Part shown: positions 12,366-21,644 of the stretch, piece after piece
Layout of the letters: each line of letters opens with the position of its first letter
Position numbering within the stretch: the first letter of the stretch is position 1
NCBI GenBank assembly: GCA_900316445.1
Contig: ONCZ01000030.1
Span: forward strand, 1-64,000
Reading direction: 5' to 3'
Origin: an uncultured Prevotellaceae bacterium
GTDB lineage: Bacteria; Bacteroidota; Bacteroidia; Bacteroidales; Bacteroidaceae
Length of the DNA: 64,000 nucleotides
Notes under the pieces: generated by a model
The model's database searches: none
Told to the model about the DNA's origin: nothing
Seen by the model: the letters and a program-made list of their open reading frames with translations, nothing else
Program-made: the position numbers and the translations under genes

Positions 12366-13262
12366 TCAAAAGTCGAAGTAGAGGGAATCCGCCGACCAAT
12401 CGTTATTTATTGTGATTTTAATTTTATTCTCTTTAAACGAACCAAACAGCTTTCCTTTACAAACGGTAACATGATTACGCTTAATTGGGATGTTATTAAT
12501 AACAAATGGATCATCAAATAGTGGTTTCACATTATCACCATTTATTTCATAATAGTATATGGATGCTTTCAGATGTTGATCAGCTCCTTCATGAGGAATG
12601 GTATATAAATCATATTTGTTTATTTCATTATCCACATCAAACCACTTATATTGCTGAGATTTCACTTTACCCCAACCATTATTAGTGCCGTTAAGCGCAC
12701 CTGAGCCTCCTGTATAGTTAATTCGAATACGGTTATTATTTATAGCAGGTTCATCTTCTGAGATGAACCTTATTAACGCCGTAATACGATCCAGTTCCAA
12801 CGTAAGCATTATATTATCCTCTCCTACTATCAGACTATCACCATAAAAAAAGGTGTCAGTAAATCCCATAGCGTTCGTAAACTTTATTTCATCAACTTTA
12901 TTCGATGAAGGATTGTCATCGCTGCTATGCGCCAACACTACCAAATAATACCGACCCTCTGATAGTTGAACATGTACCTCGCCGAAGTCCTCATCGTCTG
13001 AAGTCTGATTAATCTGTTTGATTTTTCCCCCACCCTGATACACCAAGAAATTCAACCTCGAACAGACACCATTGACATCACGTCCTCTCGTCCGTGCCAT
13101 CTGAAACGGCACCTGCTCGACGCTGCCAATGCGCAGCACGACATTTGCCTTGGATTCCTCTTCGGCATCCTCGACATTCATTTTCTCACACGACGCTGCC
13201 CCTGCGAGCACCATCACTCCACACACACATGCCTTAAAAAGGCTGAAGGATTGCTTTTTCAT
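12366..13262 (-). CDS. FimB/Mfa2-like fimbrial lipoprotein
   Basis: 298 residues. A signal peptide ends in a lipobox (LAGAASC), followed by a linker and an Ig-like beta-rich region (NVVLRIGSVEQVPFQMARTRG, LNFLVYQGGGKI, GRYYLVVLAHSS), resembling minor-fimbria anchors of the Mfa2/FimB type. No major fimbrillin or other fimbrial gene is adjacent, so it may be an orphan adhesin or surface component. The gene is more AT-rich than its neighbours, hinting at separate ancestry. Confidence 0.65.
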   Translation of the reverse strand: MKKQSFSLFKACVCGVMVLAGAASCEKMNVEDAEEESKANVVLRIGSVEQVPFQMARTRGRDVNGVCSRLNFLVYQGGGKIKQINQTSDDEDFGEVHVQLSEGRYYLVVLAHSSDDNPSSNKVDEIKFTNAMGFTDTFFYGDSLIVGEDNIMLTLELDRITALIRFISEDEPAINNNRIRINYTGGSGALNGTNNGWGKVKSQQYKWFDVDNEINKYDLYTIPHEGADQHLKASIYYYEINGDNVKPLFDDPFVINNIPIKRNHVTVCKGKLFGSFKENKIKITINNDWSADSLYFDF

Positions 13263-13299
13263 AAAATACTATTTTTAAAGTGAACAAATATTCGGACGC

Positions 13300-13340
13300 A
13301 AAAGTAAGCATTATTCGCCGAATACGACGAACAATGCTTC
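13300..13340. promoter_or_regulatory. -7 box with overlapping inverted repeat
   Basis: A minus-strand -7 box (TACTTTTGC, at about 13299-13307) for the Mfa2-like gene. Next to it AAGCATTATTCG and CGAACAATGCTT form an imperfect inverted repeat around GCCGAATACGA. It may be an operator, or the 3' hairpin of the GH3 gene. Confidence 0.45.
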
Positions 13341-13379
13341 AATTATTAAGACAATTTAACGACTTGTCTATACCCTACC

Positions 13380-15668
13380 CTACTCAACGGTCAGGACAGT
13401 CTTCTTCAAGTGCTTCAGACTGCTGTCAGGGCCAATCATGATTTCAAAGTCGCCAGGTTCCAACACGTAGTTGAGGCTGCTGTTATAGAACTTCAGCAGG
13501 TCGTCAGTAATCTCAAACGTCACTTCCCTACTCTCACCCTTCTTCAGATGGATGCGCTGGAAACCTTTCAGTTCCTTCACAGGACGGGTGATGCTGGCCA
13601 CGACGTCGTGAATATACAACTGCACAATCTCAACCCCGTCATAGTCACCCGTATTGGTGACAGTCACGGAAGCCTTCCGTCCATTGAGCCGGATGTCGCT
13701 ATAGTCGAAAGTGGTATAGCTCAGACCGAATCCGAAGGGGAACAGCGGGTCGTTGCGCACGTCGAAGTAGTTGCTGCCGAATTTCGAGAATGTGCTCAGG
13801 TCTTCGCCCACAGGTCTTCCCGTCGGCAGATAGTTATAGTAGAGCGGTTCCTGTCCTGTGGTCTGAGGCATCGAGGTGGTGAGCTTGCCGCAGGGCACCT
13901 TGTCGCCGAAGAGCACATCGCAGATGGCATCGCCTGCCTCACTGCCGCCAAACCATACCTGCAGGATGGCCGGCACGTTATCGTTCTCCCAAGTCAGCAC
14001 CGTCGGACGGCCTGCAAAGTTCAGCACCACCAACGGCTTGCCTAATGCGAGCAGAGCCTCCAGCAGTTCCCGTTGTGTGTCGAACATCTCCAACGTAGCA
14101 CGGCTGCTGCACTCGCCGCTCATCTCTGCCGACTCTCCCATAGCGCAGACGATGACGTCGGCATCACGGGCGATGTCCAATGCCTCGCGCTTCAACAGTC
14201 CGGCATCCTTGAAGGGTGTCTGACGATAGAATCCGCCGTCCTTTTGCAGGGTGGAGTCGCTGGTGAAATTACAGCCCTGGGCATAGCTGACCGTCGCCTT
14301 GCCTGCTAATGCCTTCTCCATCGTCTCTTTCAGCGTGGCGTAGCGCTCGTTGGCGGCAGTCGGTGCCCAGGTGCCGGCCATATTGATGCGGTTGTCGGCC
14401 ATCGGTCCGATGAGCGCAATCCTACCCTGTTTCTTCAACGGCAGCACCCTTTCATTATTTAATTTTTTAATTCTTTCATTTTTCAACAGTACGAACGATT
14501 CCGCAGCCAACTGGCGCGCAGCCTGTCTGTGCTCTAAGGTGTAGATGTCTTTCTCGTGGCGCTTGGGATCGAGGAAGCGGTAGGGATTGTCGAACAGACC
14601 TAAGATATACTTCGCCTCGAGCACGCGACGGCAGGCCTGATCGATCTCAGCCATCGTCACCTTGCCCTCTTTCAGCGACTGCTCCAGCGTCTTGATAAAG
14701 CCTTCAGCGCACATATCCATGTCTGTGCCGGCTTTCAGGGCCATCACCGATGCCTGCTGCAAGTCGCCCAGCCCGTGCTTGGTAATCTCGCCGATGGAAC
14801 CATAGTCAGTCACCACGAAGCCGTTCCATCCCCATTGCTTGCGCAGCACGTCGTCGATGAGCCATTTGTTGGCCGTAGCGGGAATGTAGTCCACGATGTT
14901 GAATGAGGTCATCACCGAACCTGCTCCTGCCTTGGCGGCTGCCTCGTAGGGCGGGAAGAACTGGTTATACATCCTGATGTGACTCATATCCACCGTGTTA
15001 TAATCGCGTCCGGCCTCTGCCCCACCGTAGAGGGCATAGTGCTTCACGCAGGCCATCAAGTTCTCAGGACCGTAATTGCCCTGATAGCCTTTCACCAGCG
15101 CCTCAGCGATGCGACTGCCCAGGAACGGATCCTCGCCACTGCCCTCGGCGATACGTCCCCAGCGGGCATCGAGCGCAATATCCACCATCGGACTGTAGGT
15201 CCAGCAGATACCGTCGGCCGTAGCCTCCTTGGCGGCTATCCGCGCAGCCTGCTCAATGGCCTCCAGATCCCAGCTGCACGACATCCCCAAGGGGATGGGA
15301 AAGATGGTCTCGTAGCCGTGAATCACGTCCATACCTACAAGTACGGGAATGCCCAGACGGCTCCTCTTGGCTGCGTCCTGCAGCTGTCGGATACCTTCTA
15401 CGCCCTTCTGGTTCAGCACCGTTCCCAGTTTCCCCTGCTCTATCAATGTCAGCAGCGGACTGTCCTTCAACTCCCCCGTCGTGGCCGAGGTGCCTGGCAA
15501 GAGGTTCATCTGTCCGAGTTTCTCCTCGACGGTCATCCTGGCCATCAGCTGGTCGATAAACGCATTCATTTTCTGGTCTTGCGCCTGAGCGCTCTTCTGG
15601 TTTTGTGCCAGGACGTTCTGTCCTGCCAGGAGCACCAGCACTCCCATAATGAGTCTTTTTAGTTTCAT
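13380..15668 (-). CDS. Glycoside hydrolase family 3 beta-glucosidase
   Basis: 762 residues with a signal peptide (KLKRLIMGVLVLLAGQNVLA), so periplasmic or secreted. Family-3 layout: N-terminal TIM-barrel with the nucleophile motif FVVTDYGSI, the C-terminal sandwich domain (VVLNFAGRPTVL, SGECSSRATLEM) and a fibronectin-III-like tail from about residue 660. It cleaves terminal beta-linked glucose or related sugars from oligosaccharides. Near residues 393-405 an AT-rich stretch (about 14448-14490) adds RIKKLNNER before the conserved LPLKK, apparently an inserted short repeat kept in frame. It overlaps the upstream symporter gene by 4 bp. Confidence 0.9.
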   Translation of the reverse strand: MKLKRLIMGVLVLLAGQNVLAQNQKSAQAQDQKMNAFIDQLMARMTVEEKLGQMNLLPGTSATTGELKDSPLLTLIEQGKLGTVLNQKGVEGIRQLQDAAKRSRLGIPVLVGMDVIHGYETIFPIPLGMSCSWDLEAIEQAARIAAKEATADGICWTYSPMVDIALDARWGRIAEGSGEDPFLGSRIAEALVKGYQGNYGPENLMACVKHYALYGGAEAGRDYNTVDMSHIRMYNQFFPPYEAAAKAGAGSVMTSFNIVDYIPATANKWLIDDVLRKQWGWNGFVVTDYGSIGEITKHGLGDLQQASVMALKAGTDMDMCAEGFIKTLEQSLKEGKVTMAEIDQACRRVLEAKYILGLFDNPYRFLDPKRHEKDIYTLEHRQAARQLAAESFVLLKNERIKKLNNERVLPLKKQGRIALIGPMADNRINMAGTWAPTAANERYATLKETMEKALAGKATVSYAQGCNFTSDSTLQKDGGFYRQTPFKDAGLLKREALDIARDADVIVCAMGESAEMSGECSSRATLEMFDTQRELLEALLALGKPLVVLNFAGRPTVLTWENDNVPAILQVWFGGSEAGDAICDVLFGDKVPCGKLTTSMPQTTGQEPLYYNYLPTGRPVGEDLSTFSKFGSNYFDVRNDPLFPFGFGLSYTTFDYSDIRLNGRKASVTVTNTGDYDGVEIVQLYIHDVVASITRPVKELKGFQRIHLKKGESREVTFEITDDLLKFYNSSLNYVLEPGDFEIMIGPDSSLKHLKKTVLTVE

Positions 15669-16894
15669 ATAGATCGTTGTTTAAGTGAATCTTTATCGAC
15701 CATAGCTGCCACGCACGAGTCAGACCAGACGTTCTCTGCCGTCTCCACCATATCTATAATCGTGTAGATGGGCAGAATGATACCCAGGACGGCCACAGGG
15801 GCTCCGATGCCAGACATCAGCGAGAGGGTGAGGAAATAACAGCCCATCGGCACACCGGCGTTGCCCACAGCGGAGATGACGGAGATGAGAATCCACATCA
15901 GAATGGTGTCCCACGTGATGGGCATACCACCCTGCTGCATCACGAAAAGCGATGTGACAAGGATGAAGGCGGCACAGCCGTTCATATTGATGGTGGTGCA
16001 GATGGGGAGCACGAAACGGGCTATCTTCGAACGGATGCCCAGACGGTCCTCAGCGGTATTCATCGTGACAGGCAACGTGGCGGCACTGCTCTTGGTGAAG
16101 AGTGCCATCAGCACAGCAGGCATCATCTTGCTCAATACACGGATGGGGTTCAGACCTCGTGACAAAAGGAACAACGGCAACACGACAAAGAACTGAATGA
16201 CGTTGCCACCCAAGACCACCAACACATACTTGCCGATACTGTCAGCCACGACACCGGCAGAGACCTGAGCCGATAACTGAGCGGAGAAGGCCACGATGCC
16301 AAGGGGCAGTGTCCAGATAAGTCCGCGGATCAACAGGAAGAGCAATTCCTGCAAGCCGAGCAGGAATTTCACCACAACGGCCTTGTTTTCCGACTCCGGC
16401 AGTTTCGAGAGTCCGAAGCCGATGGCAAAGGCCAACAGAAGCAGCGAGAGCACATTTCCCTCAAGGAAAGGCTTGACGATATTGTTGGGAATAACGGAGA
16501 TGATGTGGTCAGCGTAGGTCGTCTCGTGCTGGAGGGGATTTAAAATCCCCGACTCCTGAGATGCGAACTTCGAATTCGCCTCAACAACCGTGTCAATGGG
16601 CAGGTTACCTGGGGCGATGAGCACATAGAGTACGGCTCCCACAGCTGCGGCGGCAAAGGTAGTCAGCAGCGTGTAGGTCAGCGTACGGCCGAAAATACGC
16701 CCTGAACCCTTAGAACCGAACGTCGCAAAGGTAGTAATCACCGCCAGCACAATCGTCGGCACAGCCAACAGCTGGAACAGCCTCGTATAGACCGTCGCCA
16801 CAAAGTTCATCACCTCGTTAAGCCAACCAAGTCCCAACAATCCCAATACCGCACCCACCACAAGGGCACCTATCCATAATAACGTAATCTTCAT
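15665..16894 (-). CDS. Dicarboxylate/amino acid:cation symporter
   Basis: 409 residues, DAACS (GltP/DctA/SstT) family: about eight membrane helices, a serine-rich hairpin (TKSSAATLPVT) and the TM7 substrate motif (CTTINMNGCA). It imports C4-dicarboxylates or acidic/neutral amino acids with Na+ or H+. The start ATG at 16894 follows a -7-like box (TAATTTTGT, minus strand) within about 25 bp. Translationally coupled to the downstream GH3 gene (4-bp overlap), although the two activities are not obviously linked. Confidence 0.88.
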   Translation of the reverse strand: MKITLLWIGALVVGAVLGLLGLGWLNEVMNFVATVYTRLFQLLAVPTIVLAVITTFATFGSKGSGRIFGRTLTYTLLTTFAAAAVGAVLYVLIAPGNLPIDTVVEANSKFASQESGILNPLQHETTYADHIISVIPNNIVKPFLEGNVLSLLLLAFAIGFGLSKLPESENKAVVVKFLLGLQELLFLLIRGLIWTLPLGIVAFSAQLSAQVSAGVVADSIGKYVLVVLGGNVIQFFVVLPLFLLSRGLNPIRVLSKMMPAVLMALFTKSSAATLPVTMNTAEDRLGIRSKIARFVLPICTTINMNGCAAFILVTSLFVMQQGGMPITWDTILMWILISVISAVGNAGVPMGCYFLTLSLMSGIGAPVAVLGIILPIYTIIDMVETAENVWSDSCVAAMVDKDSLKQRSI

Positions 16895-17105
16895 ATCCGC
16901 TGCAAAAGTACAAAATTAATTTGAAAGTCCGGATGGAAAGTCCAAAAACTTTGCCACCCGGACAACATATCTTTGATATTTGTTTGGGAAAACCATAACA
17001 GGAGGCAGATTCATCTGTGCAACCCATGAAATATATGATTAATAAATATGTTTACAAAATATTTATCCATTCTCTTTTCTCAGAGAAACAAGGCTGTAAA
17101 CTGGG

Positions 17106-17171
17106 ACTTTCCTTAGGGTAAACCTCCAGTTTCCTTAGTCTAAACTATCACTTTCCTTAGTTCAAAATCCA
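17106..17171 (+). repeat. Three 22-bp iterons
   Basis: The core ACTTTCCTTAG (AGTTTCCTTAG in copy 2) starts at 17106, 17128 and 17150, an exact 22-bp period or about two helical turns. Each core is followed by a partly conserved AAA-containing tail. Confidence 0.7.
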
Positions 17172-17266
17172 AGTCTTCATAAATTACTGATTGTCAGACA
17201 CATACAAAAGCTGCAAGAATCGATATACTTATGATGAAAAATATTGACATAAATAAACTTGTGCCC

Positions 17267-17687
17267 GTTACAGTTACAGTTGTTACAGTTAAAATGATGA
17301 CAATTATGACAAATGACAGTTATGTTTTTGGCACCCCAAACCAGCAGTCATTACACATTACATTGCAATGATCCGATTTTTTAAAAACATGAGAAAATAG
17401 TGACTTAAGAATTATTATATATTATAATATATAATAATTTATAATATATATAAATTCTTATGTAACTTCTTCAATTGATGTTGTACACTCTCAAAATTGA
17501 TTTGATTACAAAGTAATGTAATGTTCTACTTGGACATGTGGATTCCGTGTGGGCAATTGAATCCCAAGCGCAAAATTTGGAACTGTCATTTGTCATAATT
17601 GTCATTTTTCCAAATTCTTCAGTTTGGGCACATCAAGCACAGCCCCAAGATAGCCCGCAATTTAACTGTAACAACTGTAACTGTAAC
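17267..17687. repeat. Interrupted long inverted repeat with a central palindrome
   Basis: A perfect 27-bp block (17267-17293) pairs with 17661-17687, and a perfect 25-bp block (17297-17321) pairs with 17581-17605. The left blocks are 3 bp apart and the right blocks 55 bp apart, as if the right arm had received an insertion. Inside lies a perfect 30-bp palindrome of A/T only (17410-17439) flanked by AAGAATT / AATTCTT. Confidence 0.8.
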
Positions 17688-17763
17688 GGCCAAAGTGGGA
17701 AAGTGGGAAAATGGGATTCGGGTAGATCTTAGCGTGTTTTTAGTTATTAATATGATTAATGCT

Positions 17764-17795
17764 ATATAGGACTCGCAGGGATGCGAGTCCTATAT
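17764..17795 (-). terminator. Terminator after the GH13 gene
   Basis: AGGACTCGCA / TGCGAGTCCT stem extended by TATA pairs, just past the 3' end of the leftward amylase gene. Confidence 0.7.
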
Positions 17796-17826
17796 GCATT
17801 GAATCTTAAACTGGTGCAAATAGCCC

Positions 17827-19152
17827 CTATTTCAGAATCAGGTATTGGAATGGCTCCAGCGTGAGTGTGCTTTCGAGTTTGAAGTCATTGTCTGTGACCT
17901 CATCCTTTGTCTCGCGGCCTACCCAGCTTTCCGGAATCCGAACTGCCTTTGACTCGTTGCGCACATTAACGATAATCAGGAAACTTTCCTCTGCGTCCGT
18001 CTTTTCAAAGATCAATACATCATCATCGGACCATGCTCTCATCTTGCCCTTGCGCAGTGCAGGATGCTCGTCATATAGTTCTATTAGTTCCTTGTACTCC
18101 TGATAGATGGCTGAATTGGCCGTCCAATCTACGGCTACATACTTAAAGAAGTTGATAGGTTCTGGATAGCTGACCTCCTGCGAACCGTAGATAAGAGCAC
18201 CTCCATGAGGGAAGATGCTTGCCACGTAGGCTGCCATTGCACCTCGCTCGTTGGTGAACTCTACGCAGGGCGTGGCCTCAGTAGAGTGGTCATGATTGGT
18301 TGTAAAGCGAAGCTTGACTTTGCCAGCGGGCAGATTTGCATACTCCGCACTATCAGCCTTGATGAGGTCGGAGGCAGGAGCACCCTTCCACACCTTGACT
18401 ATCTCATCTTTATAATCCCACCCATAGTTCATGTCGAAGCCACCAACAGTGAAGTTATCCTCGTTCTTTCCCTCGGCCAGCATCACAATCTTGCGGTCGC
18501 CAGCGGCAGCACGGAGTTGTTCGATGGCATCCTTCCAGAAGTCGGCAGGTACACCGTCGGCTACGTCACAACGAAAGCCATCGATACCCACTTCAACAAT
18601 CCAGAACTTCATGGCATCGATCATCGCCTCGCGCATGTCCTTATTATCATAGTTCAAGTCGGCTACATCTTCCCAATTCCATGGCTGCGGGCAGATGATG
18701 GTGTCGGCCTTTTCGTCGCGGGTGTACCAATCCGGATGTTCCTTCACCCAAGGATGATCCCACGCCGTGTGGTTGGCCACCCAGTCGAGAATAATGCCCA
18801 TACCGTGCTCATGGCACACCTGCGCCAGATGCTTGAAATCGTCGATAGTGCCAAACTCTGGGGCGATGGCCTTGTAGTCGCTGATGCAATAAGGCGAATT
18901 CTTGCCTTTCTCAATGCCTATAGGATAAATGGGCATCACCCACATCACGTTCACGCCCAAGTCACGAATAGAGTCGATACGAGCCGCTACGGCGTTGAGG
19001 GAGTTCTCAGGAGCGAACACTCGGGGATTCACCTGATACATAGCGATGTCTTCTACTGCTGGCATCTCGAATGCCACTTGCTTAGTCTCTTGTTTCGGAT
19101 TACAGCCTACGACTGCTGCCAGAATGCTGATGGATAGAAATAGTTTCTTCAT
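17827..19152 (-). CDS. GH13 alpha-amylase family lipoprotein
   Basis: 441 residues. A lipobox (AAVVGC, Cys17) points to outer-membrane or periplasmic anchoring. The (beta/alpha)8 barrel has the four GH13 regions: DWVANH (123-128), GFRCDVAD with the nucleophile Asp196, the acid Glu227 (MLAEG), and TNHDHS with Asp288. It acts on alpha-1,4-glucans or malto-oligosaccharides. The C-terminal beta domain is short. No susC/susD partners are adjacent, so it is not part of a classic Sus locus here. Confidence 0.9.
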   Translation of the reverse strand: MKKLFLSISILAAVVGCNPKQETKQVAFEMPAVEDIAMYQVNPRVFAPENSLNAVAARIDSIRDLGVNVMWVMPIYPIGIEKGKNSPYCISDYKAIAPEFGTIDDFKHLAQVCHEHGMGIILDWVANHTAWDHPWVKEHPDWYTRDEKADTIICPQPWNWEDVADLNYDNKDMREAMIDAMKFWIVEVGIDGFRCDVADGVPADFWKDAIEQLRAAAGDRKIVMLAEGKNEDNFTVGGFDMNYGWDYKDEIVKVWKGAPASDLIKADSAEYANLPAGKVKLRFTTNHDHSTEATPCVEFTNERGAMAAYVASIFPHGGALIYGSQEVSYPEPINFFKYVAVDWTANSAIYQEYKELIELYDEHPALRKGKMRAWSDDDVLIFEKTDAEESFLIIVNVRNESKAVRIPESWVGRETKDEVTDNDFKLESTLTLEPFQYLILK

Positions 19153-19361
19153 AAATCATTGTTTTTGTTTGGATACACTTTTCGTGTGCAAAGATAAGAA
19201 AAAAGCTGCTTAACTATATTCCAAGCAGCTTATTTTCTGATATTTATGATGTGCAATCGTTCGCATCCAATCTTAGATCGACATCAGATACTGGATGCTG
19301 TTATTGGCCAGATTTCAGTCCAAAAAGAAGCAAAAGTCTTGGTGATTTCGGAAAATAAGCG

Positions 19362-19370
19362 TAATTTTGC
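19362..19370 (+). promoter_or_regulatory. -7 promoter box
   Basis: TAATTTTGC, 26 bp before the ATG at 19397. It overlaps an in-frame ATG at 19367, ruling that out as a start. Confidence 0.6.
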
Positions 19371-19396
19371 AAACGAAAGGTTGTGAAGGAGTAAAT

Positions 19397-20347
19397 ATGA
19401 AGATAGTAATACTTGACGGATATACGGCTAATCCTGGCGATTTGGCTTGGAAAGGGCTGGAGGCACTGGGCGAGTTGACGGTGTATGACCGCACGAAGGC
19501 CGATGAGACGGTGGCGAGGGCTGCTGATGCAGAAGTTGTGTTGACCAACAAGGTCATTATCAGCAGAGAGGTCATCGCCCAACTGCCTCAGCTAAGATAT
19601 ATCGGCGTGCTGGCTACGGGTTATAACGTGGTGGACATCAAGGCAGCCCACGAACGGGACATCATCGTAACCAACGTTCCTGCCTATAGCACCGAGAGCG
19701 TGGCGCAGATGGTGTTTGCGCATTTGCTGACTGTGACAAACCGTACGGAGCATTACGCCATTCTTAATCGCAAAGGCCGCTGGAGCACAAATCCCGATTT
19801 CTGCTATTGGGATACGGAACTGACGGAGCTGGCGGGTAAGACCTTCGGCATCGTAGGACTGGGAAACATCGGACGGCGTGTGGCTCAGATAGCACTCGCC
19901 TTCGGAATGAGGGTGAAAGCGCTGACGAGCAAGGCCTCAGATGCCTTACCTGATGGCATCGAGAAGGCATCATTGGAAGAACTGCTCTCGACCTCGGATG
20001 TCGTGTCGCTGCATTGTCCGCTGACGGACAGTACCCGTCAGATGATAAACAGCGAGACGCTGCGACTGATGAAGTCCACGGCCATTCTCATCAATACCGG
20101 ACGTGGACCGTTGGTGGACGATCAGGCTGTAGCCGAGACCCTTGAGGATGAGAAACTTGCTGCTTTCTGTGCCGATGTGCTTACTGAGGAACCGCCGAAG
20201 GCAGACAATCCGCTGTTGAAACAGCCGAATGCCTTCATTACCCCTCACATCGCCTGGGCCACGAAAGAGGCTCGCAGCCGTCTGATACAGGTTGCCACAG
20301 ACAATGTCCGCTCATTCCTGAGCGGCAAAGCCATCAATGTTGTATGA
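19397..20347 (+). CDS. D-2-hydroxyacid dehydrogenase
   Basis: 316 residues from the ATG at 19397 (MKIVILDGY). NAD-binding fold with GLGNIGRRV, and the catalytic Arg/Glu/His set seen in INTGRGPLVD, EEPPK and TPHIAWA. It reduces 2-oxoacids such as hydroxypyruvate or glyoxylate to D-hydroxyacids; closest in appearance to glycerate dehydrogenases. tcdA follows 21 bp downstream. A link to serine supply for the nearby cysteine genes is possible but only a guess. Confidence 0.85.
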   Translation: MKIVILDGYTANPGDLAWKGLEALGELTVYDRTKADETVARAADAEVVLTNKVIISREVIAQLPQLRYIGVLATGYNVVDIKAAHERDIIVTNVPAYSTESVAQMVFAHLLTVTNRTEHYAILNRKGRWSTNPDFCYWDTELTELAGKTFGIVGLGNIGRRVAQIALAFGMRVKALTSKASDALPDGIEKASLEELLSTSDVVSLHCPLTDSTRQMINSETLRLMKSTAILINTGRGPLVDDQAVAETLEDEKLAAFCADVLTEEPPKADNPLLKQPNAFITPHIAWATKEARSRLIQVATDNVRSFLSGKAINVV

Positions 20348-20368
20348 AAAACAAATAAGTAAAAGGCT

Positions 20369-21103
20369 ATGCAAGATGCAATATTTAGGCGCTCAGAACT
20401 GCTGCTCGGCGATGAGGCGATGGAACGGATAGCCCAGAAACGGGTGATAATTTTTGGTGTAGGCGGCGTAGGGTCGTGGTGCGCTGAGAGTCTGGTGCGC
20501 AGCGGTATCCGGCAATTAACGATTGTCGATTCAGACCGTGTGTGTATCACCAATATCAACCGCCAGCTGATGGCGACAACGAAGACAGTGGGACAGGTAA
20601 AGGTGGAAGCATTGAAAGAGCGCCTGCTCAGTATTAATCCATCGGCAGAAATCACAGCCTTGCAAAAGATCTTCTCGCAGGATACGGCAGAGAGTTTCGA
20701 CCTAGACAGCTACGACTATATCATTGATGCCATCGACTCGCTGAAAGACAAGGCTGCACTCATATTATTGGCCTGCAAGACAAAAGCGAAACTCTTCTCA
20801 TCGATGGGTGCGGCCCTGAAACTCGACCCCACAAGAATAAAGGTGACGGAGTTTTGGAAAGTGGAAGGCGATCCGTTGGCTCGAGCCATCCGTAAAAAGT
20901 TTAAACATTACGGACAATTCCCAGAGAAGAAGTTCCAGGTGGTCTATAGCGACGAACTGCTGGAGAATCACGGCTGTCCTGCAGATGATGGTGAGGAACC
21001 ATCCCCCTTCAACAAACCTCAGACAAACGGCACCCTTGCCCACATCACCGCCATCTTCGGTTTTATGTTGGCTGGATTAGTGATTCAGGACGCTGCGAAA
21101 TAA
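20369..21103 (+). CDS. tcdA: tRNA threonylcarbamoyladenosine dehydratase TcdA
   Basis: 244 residues. An E1-like enzyme that dehydrates t6A37 to the cyclic form (ct6A) in tRNAs reading ANN codons. Features: ATP-binding FGVGGVGSWCAESL near residue 30, NRQL, DAIDSLKDKAALI, and the C-terminal [14 protein letters not shown] typical of TcdA/CsdL. It differs from the second E1-like gene at 23904, which has the zinc-binding cysteines of MoeB/ThiF. Its 3' end overlaps pdxT (opposite strand) by 41 bp. Confidence 0.88.
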   Translation: MQDAIFRRSELLLGDEAMERIAQKRVIIFGVGGVGSWCAESLVRSGIRQLTIVDSDRVCITNINRQLMATTKTVGQVKVEALKERLLSINPSAEITALQKIFSQDTAESFDLDSYDYIIDAIDSLKDKAALILLACKTKAKLFSSMGAALKLDPTRIKVTEFWKVEGDPLARAIRKKFKHYGQFPEKKFQVVYSDELLENHGCPADDGEEPSPFNKPQTNGTLAHITAIFGFMLAGLVIQDAAK

Positions 21104-21644
21104 TCCATTGTAGAAAATACTGATGGATTCGGAAATCATCATTCAATTCCGGGTGGAAAGCAGTGGCAAGCTGCCTACCTTGACTGGCAGCAACAATGTG
21201 GCCATCAATCTCTGAAAGAACCGAACATCGATCACTCAGCACATTTTCTATATAAGGTGCACGAATAAATGTCATAGGGATATCATCACCTATATCCTCA
21301 ACGCGACTTGTCGTATAAAAGCTGCCCAACTGTCGGCCGTATGCATTTCGACGCACACGGATGTCCATCGTTCCCAAATAGCCCTCAGACAAAAGTATCA
21401 TGCCTGCACAGGTGCCAAAGACAGGCAGACCGTCAAGAATGGCCCGACGAACAGGATCGAAAAGAGAAAGTTCTTTAAGCAGACGCATCTGTACCGTACT
21501 TTCACCACCTGGCAGAATGAGACCGTCTTTAGGTTGTTGCCAATCCCTCATCTGGCGTATTTCAATAGTATCTGCACCAAGTCGTTGCAACATCTGCTCG
21601 TGCTCGATGAATGCCCCTTGCAAGGCGAGTACTGCGATTCTCAT
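21063..21644 (-). CDS. pdxT: Pyridoxal 5'-phosphate synthase, glutaminase subunit
   Basis: 193 residues. Hydrolyses glutamine and passes ammonia to PdxS. The nucleophile Cys is in GTCAGMILL, the His/Glu pair in AFHPEL, and the oxyanion strand in LPGGEST. It overlaps pdxS by 4 bp (coupled translation) and ends the leftward arm of the sulfur cluster. The last 13 codons overlap the 3' end of tcdA. Confidence 0.95.
   Translation of the reverse strand: MRIAVLALQGAFIEHEQMLQRLGADTIEIRQMRDWQQPKDGLILPGGESTVQMRLLKELSLFDPVRRAILDGLPVFGTCAGMILLSEGYLGTMDIRVRRNAYGRQLGSFYTTSRVEDIGDDIPMTFIRAPYIENVLSDRCSVLSEIDGHIVAASQGRQLATAFHPELNDDFRIHQYFLQWIISQRPESLIQPT

Larger units (their letters stand above)
16895..17826. 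other. 930-bp non-coding region rich in repeats
   Basis: No credible gene. Contents: three 22-bp iterons (17106-17171), a large interrupted inverted repeat (17267-17687), an AT-only 30-bp palindrome (17410-17439) and a terminator hairpin (17764-17795). The base composition is much more AT-rich than the flanking genes. It could be a relic of an integrated element or a protein-binding locus; nothing in it identifies which. Confidence 0.6.

Noticed and set aside
17106..17171. Iterons considered as a CRISPR array
   Set aside because: The period is only 22 bp with no unique spacers and there are no cas genes.
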